Assembly (NCBI GenBank): GCA_007117775.1
Contig: SKFX01000228.1
Coordinates: forward strand, 1 to 25,053
Reading direction: 5' to 3'
Source of the DNA: Ilumatobacteraceae bacterium
GTDB lineage: Bacteria; Actinomycetota; Acidimicrobiia; Acidimicrobiales; Ilumatobacteraceae
DNA: 25,053 nucleotides
Shown here: one piece after another, positions 21,891-25,053 of the stretch
Position numbering within the stretch: the stretch's first letter is position 1
How the letters are laid out: each line of letters opens with the position of its first letter
Program-made: the position numbers and the translations under genes
Notes under the pieces: generated by a model
Database searches by the model: none
The model's input: the letters and a program-made list of their open reading frames with translations, nothing else
Told to the model about the DNA's origin: nothing

Positions 21891-23089
21891 ACGACCCGGC
21901 GATGTCGACAGATCCCGGTGCAGGCCTGGACGCCGCGGTATCGGCGCTGCACGCTGCTGGCATCTCACGGGTGCGCAGTTTCGCATGGCGTGACCTCGAC
22001 GATCCTGATGCCGGTGGGTCAGAGGTGCATGCCGATGAGATCTTCAGTCGGTGGGCGAGCGCTGGACTCGAGATCGTCCATCGCACCTCGACACATGATC
22101 GGCGACGTGAATTCGTCCGGAACGGCTACCGGGTGGAACAGGTGGGTTCGCGCTACACGGTGTTCGGCCGAGCGATCGCTGCGGGAATCGGACGGGCACT
22201 GCGACGCTCTGGTCGCTGCGAGGCGGTGGTCGAGATCTGGAATGGGGTGCCGTGGTTCTCCCCGGTCTGGCACCGGGGTCCGGGGGTGGTGTGGTTGCAT
22301 CATGTCCACGACCAGATGTGGCGTGATGTGCTGCCGGGTCCGGTCGCACCGATCGGACGGGCACTCGAGATGCGCCTGGCGCCGCGGTGGTATCGCCGCT
22401 CGCAGGTGGCCACACTGTCAGAGTCCAGCGCGAGCCATATCGTCGATCTCGGGATCGCCCCAGAACATGTCACCGTCATTGCTCCGGGTGTCGAGCAGCG
22501 GTTCTCACCGGCACCGCATCGGCGCGGTGCCGATCCCCTGATCGTGGTCGTGGCGAGGTTGGCGCCGGTGAAGCGAGTGCAGCGAGCCCTCGAGGCCGTC
22601 GAGATGGTGCGTGGCACACTCGGCTCGGTGCGCGTCGAGGTGATCGGCGATGGACCCGATCGACAGTCGCTGCAGCGCTGGATCGACGATCGCGGCGCCG
22701 GTGACTGGGCGAGGCTGCGCGGCCGCGTCGACGATGACGAGTTGGTCGATGCCTACCAGCGTGCCCGGCTGGTGTTGAGCGCCTCCTATGCCGAGGGCTG
22801 GGGGATGTCGCTCACCGAGGGTGCCGCATGTGGCACGCCTGCGGTGGCGACCGATATCGCCGGACATCGCGGTGCGGTCATCGACGGTGTCAGTGGGATC
22901 CTCGTCGATGATGCCGCCGGCGCAGTCGGCTTGGCCGAGGCGGTTGTGGCGGTGCTGTCGGATTCCGAACGTTGGAGTCGGCTCAGCACAGGAGCGATCG
23001 AACATGCGGCCAGCCTGTCATGGGATGCAGTCGCACAGCGCCAGCTCGAACTGCTGGTGGGGACGCTGGCGGGCCGGTCTCAGCGGTGA
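21887..23089 (+). CDS. GT4-family glycosyltransferase
   Basis: GT-B fold, about 400 residues, retaining-type glycosyltransferase family 4. The N-terminal acceptor domain has FAWRDLDDPDAGGSEVHADE (GGSE at about residues 43-46) and PGVVWLHHVHDQMW. The donor domain has VVVARLAPVKRVQRALEAV, VIGDGPDRQSL, and the EX7E motif in SYAEGWGMSLTEGAACGTPA, followed by VDGVSGILV-like VIDGVSGILV. Donor and acceptor cannot be told; by context it may add a mannose, arabinose or galactose residue to an envelope glycan or lipid. GTG 21887 overlaps the dprE2 stop; ATG 21902 is also possible. Its 3' end overlaps the convergent GT2 gene by 10 bases. Cytoplasmic or membrane-peripheral. Confidence 0.9.
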   Translation: MNDPAMSTDPGAGLDAAVSALHAAGISRVRSFAWRDLDDPDAGGSEVHADEIFSRWASAGLEIVHRTSTHDRRREFVRNGYRVEQVGSRYTVFGRAIAAGIGRALRRSGRCEAVVEIWNGVPWFSPVWHRGPGVVWLHHVHDQMWRDVLPGPVAPIGRALEMRLAPRWYRRSQVATLSESSASHIVDLGIAPEHVTVIAPGVEQRFSPAPHRRGADPLIVVVARLAPVKRVQRALEAVEMVRGTLGSVRVEVIGDGPDRQSLQRWIDDRGAGDWARLRGRVDDDELVDAYQRARLVLSASYAEGWGMSLTEGAACGTPAVATDIAGHRGAVIDGVSGILVDDAAGAVGLAEAVVAVLSDSERWSRLSTGAIEHAASLSWDAVAQRQLELLVGTLAGRSQR

Positions 23090-23090
23090 G
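23079..23090. repeat. Small dyad over convergent stop codons
   Basis: CTCA (23079-23082), GCGG, TGAG (23087-23090) places the GT2 stop (TCA, 23080-23082) and the GT4 stop (TGA, 23087-23089) in the two arms. Only 4 bp, most of which follows from both stops being TGA. Confidence 0.4.
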
Positions 23091-23862
23091 CGATATCGGT
23101 TTCGTGTGGCTCTGGAGGTGAGGTGAGCTCCAAGGTCCGGCGACGGCGACGCTGGGTGAACAGGTCGCTGAGCCCCCAGCGGGTGATCAGCCAGAACGCC
23201 TCGATCACGATCCGGCGATGCATCTTCGACTCTCCGGCGATGCGGTCACGGAACACGATCGGGACCTCGACGACCTTGAGGCCGAGTTCGACGACCCGAT
23301 AGGTCATCTCGATCTGGAATCCGTATCCATCGGCGCGGATCCGGTCGAGATCGATGGCGCGCAGCGTCTCGGCCCGATAGACGCGGTACCCAGCGGTCGC
23401 GTCATTGATCGCCAGACCGAGCATGATCGCTGCATAGCGGTTACCCCATCGCGACAGCCAGAGCCGACGCCGCGCCCAACCGGGTACCGCACCGCCGGGG
23501 ATATAGCGCGATCCGATCACCAGATCGATGCCCTGTTCGGCGAGTGCCAACATGATCGGCAGGTCATCGGGATCGTGTGAGTGGTCGGCGTCGATCTCGA
23601 CCATGGCGTCATAGCCCTCGGCGAGTCCGATGCGGAACCCGTGCCGGTAGGCATCGCCGAGACCGGCTTTGCGACCGCGTGGCTCCAAGCGGATCTGGCC
23701 GAGTCGCTGTGCGGTGTCGAGGACCCGGTCGCGGGTGCCGTCGCTCGAGATGTCATCGACAACCATGATGTCGGCGGTGGGGGCAGCGCTGCGGACCCGC
23801 GTCAGCAACTCGGCGATATTGTCCGCCTCATTGTGGGTGGGAACGATGACGAGCGTGCGCAT
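23080..23862 (-). CDS. ppm1: Polyprenol-phosphate mannose synthase-like GT2
   Basis: GT2 family glycosyltransferase, 260 residues, similar to DPM1 and the D2 domain of mycobacterial Ppm1. These transfer mannose from GDP-mannose to polyprenyl phosphate for extracytoplasmic mannosyltransferases. Motifs: LVIVPTHNEADNI, VVDDISSDGT (D36, D37), RGRKAGLGDAYRHGF, the metal-binding DADHSHDP (residues 91-98; the usual DADFSHDP has Phe for His94), GSRYIPGG, SGYRVYR-like TAGYRVYRAETL, and GYGFQIEMTYR. It has no N-terminal acyltransferase (Lnt) domain and no C-terminal membrane helices. ATG 23862 follows the AftD-like gene by 12 bases, so both are probably one minus-strand transcript. The donor is assumed to be GDP-mannose. 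Confidence 0.88.
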   Translation of the reverse strand: MRTLVIVPTHNEADNIAELLTRVRSAAPTADIMVVDDISSDGTRDRVLDTAQRLGQIRLEPRGRKAGLGDAYRHGFRIGLAEGYDAMVEIDADHSHDPDDLPIMLALAEQGIDLVIGSRYIPGGAVPGWARRRLWLSRWGNRYAAIMLGLAINDATAGYRVYRAETLRAIDLDRIRADGYGFQIEMTYRVVELGLKVVEVPIVFRDRIAGESKMHRRIVIEAFWLITRWGLSDLFTQRRRRRTLELTSPPEPHETDIAHR

Positions 23863-23874
23863 GGTTCCTGCAAA

Positions 23875-25053
23875 CTAGCCGCTGGTCGCGGTGTGATGAT
23901 GATCCGCGTTCGATCGGGACTCGACCCATGGGGCGGCACCGACGACTGCGCCGACGGCCACCCAGGTGAGCGGGCTCACCAGGCTGAATCGTGACGGCCA
24001 TTGGGGATCGGCGACATAGTCATAGCCGAACTGCAGTGCGGTGATGTAGAGCGCGCTGATCGTCCAAGCACCGGTGGCCACGACTGCGGGCACCGCTCGG
24101 CCAATCCTGTTGGTCGGTGCCTGCCATACGAGCCGGATCAGCAGATATGTGCCCGCTGCGGCCACCCCACCCACCACGAACAGCACCGGGGTCCACAGCA
24201 TCAGATCGATCCAACGGGCCCAGATCCGGGTACTCGCCGGCGCAGATTCGGGCATTGTGGTCACAGCGGATATCGCAGCCGCTGTCGACGGGCGACGTCG
24301 CCGACCGATACCGAGCGCGATCGCAGCGATGAGCGAGAGTGCGCTGATCACGATCCCGATGATGATCTGGCGTTGGGGCACCCATTCGATGCTGACGGCG
24401 GTGGTCTGGGCTGCCGGTGGCAGCACCCACCCGGCCGCATAACCATCCACGAGGACCGGCTCGAGCACCTCGCCGGCATATGGGCCCGAGTCGATGCTCA
24501 GCTGCCATCCCGGATTCCAGCTCTCACGCAGCGTCAACCACAGCGGTGTGTCCGATGGCGGGATCTCAGCACGCAGCGCGGTGGGGCTGAGGCGCTCATA
24601 GGCGACGGGGCCGCTGAGTGCGGCGGCGTCGGCGATATCGGCAGCCGATGGCGATGGCGAGGACAGCACGAGGCGGTCGATGTTAATCCCGGTGCGGAAC
24701 CCGTCCGAGGTGGTCACTCGATGCTCACCGGCACCGAGATCGATGATCGGAGCACATGAGACGATCTCGATGGTGTCGCGTCTGAGTGCATCGGTGACAT
24801 CGCCGATCAGAGCCACCGGGTGCGGTTCACCGTTGATGGCGATCAGATCGTCGCGACAGCGCGCATCAATCGCGTCGGGGACCGGCAGTGTCAGCGCAGC
24901 ACCGTTGTGGGACAGTTCGATGTTGAGTGCAACGGGAAGTTCCCGGGGTGCACCGGAAAAGTACTCCGGTGTCAGACGCGCATCCACGGCGGTGATCTCG
25001 ATCTCGACCGCGGAGACTGCCGTGCCGTCCAGGTCGATGACACTGCGCTGAGG
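23875..25053 (-). CDS. AftD-like arabinofuranosyltransferase, C-terminal part (5' end outside window)
   Basis: The minus-strand frame is open to the window edge, where the chain already reads PQRSVIDLDGTAVSAVEIEI; the gene continues upstream, so the GTG at 24987 is not the start. The visible 392 residues resemble the C-terminal DUF3367 region of AftD, the alpha-(1->3)-arabinofuranosyltransferase that uses decaprenylphosphoryl-arabinose outside the membrane. The beta-rich part has ESWNPGWQLSIDSG and VLVDGYAAGWVLPPAA (the NPGW and DGYxxGWxLP patterns). Several membrane helices follow (IIIGIVISALSLIAAIALG; LMLWTPVLFVVGGVAAAG; SPLTWVAVGAVVGAAPWV). The catalytic GT-C half lies outside the window, so the assignment is by the C-terminal half and by the DprE1/DprE2 context. 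Confidence 0.8.
   Translation of the reverse strand, partial: PQRSVIDLDGTAVSAVEIEITAVDARLTPEYFSGAPRELPVALNIELSHNGAALTLPVPDAIDARCRDDLIAINGEPHPVALIGDVTDALRRDTIEIVSCAPIIDLGAGEHRVTTSDGFRTGINIDRLVLSSPSPSAADIADAAALSGPVAYERLSPTALRAEIPPSDTPLWLTLRESWNPGWQLSIDSGPYAGEVLEPVLVDGYAAGWVLPPAAQTTAVSIEWVPQRQIIIGIVISALSLIAAIALGIGRRRRPSTAAAISAVTTMPESAPASTRIWARWIDLMLWTPVLFVVGGVAAAGTYLLIRLVWQAPTNRIGRAVPAVVATGAWTISALYITALQFGYDYVADPQWPSRFSLVSPLTWVAVGAVVGAAPWVESRSNADHHHTATSG

Overview
The window looks like a piece of chromosome from a high-GC actinobacterium, most likely of the class Acidimicrobiia (Ilumatobacter/Microthrix-like). The evidence is the gene order, the DprE1/DprE2/UbiA proteins and the codon style (high GC, but many GAT and CAT codons). 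No composition or search was computed, so the class assignment is an inference. It is a dense, conserved block of 25 protein genes plus one 6-codon mini-ORF, many of them overlapping by 1-20 bases. I see no tRNA, rRNA, CRISPR array, insertion sequence or prophage.

Layout. (1) 1-2851: the 3' end of aspS runs into a DUF1015 gene on the minus strand. (2) 3002-9731: a HAD-IIA phosphatase, a histone H1-like Lys/Ala repeat protein, then tlyA-nadK-recN (each overlapping the next by 4 bases) and pyrG. (3) 9739-11664: NUDIX hydrolase, xerD and a small HD-domain protein. (4) 11676-12665: trpS on the minus strand. (5) 12728-17342: scpA-scpB-rluB-tyrA-aroA, one tight operon for chromosome condensation, RNA pseudouridylation and aromatic amino acid synthesis. 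Regions 2, 3 and the scpA-scpB-rluB part follow the order of the Mycobacterium tuberculosis Rv1692-Rv1711 region from memory, with some genes missing and trpS inserted.

(6) 17339-25053 is the most interesting part. It holds a HAD-IB phosphatase, a UbiA-type decaprenyl-phosphate phosphoribosyltransferase, a SAM methyltransferase, DprE1, DprE2 and a GT4 glycosyltransferase on the plus strand. Convergent to these are a polyprenol-phosphate-mannose-synthase-like GT2 and the C-terminal part of an AftD-like arabinofuranosyltransferase. Together these would make the lipid-linked arabinofuranose donor (decaprenylphosphoryl-arabinose), a lipid-linked mannose donor, and at least one enzyme that could use an arabinose donor outside the membrane. 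This is the arabinan machinery known from mycobacteria, here in a genome that shows no mycolate genes in the window. The HAD-IB gene sits where the phosphatase step of the pathway is needed.

Fine structure of note: a perfect 72-bp tandem duplication inside the histone-like gene; dyad-symmetric sequences containing both stop codons at convergent gene ends; a potential hairpin that buries the scpA ribosome binding site; and a 6-codon mini-ORF that bridges the HAD-IB stop and the ubiA start.
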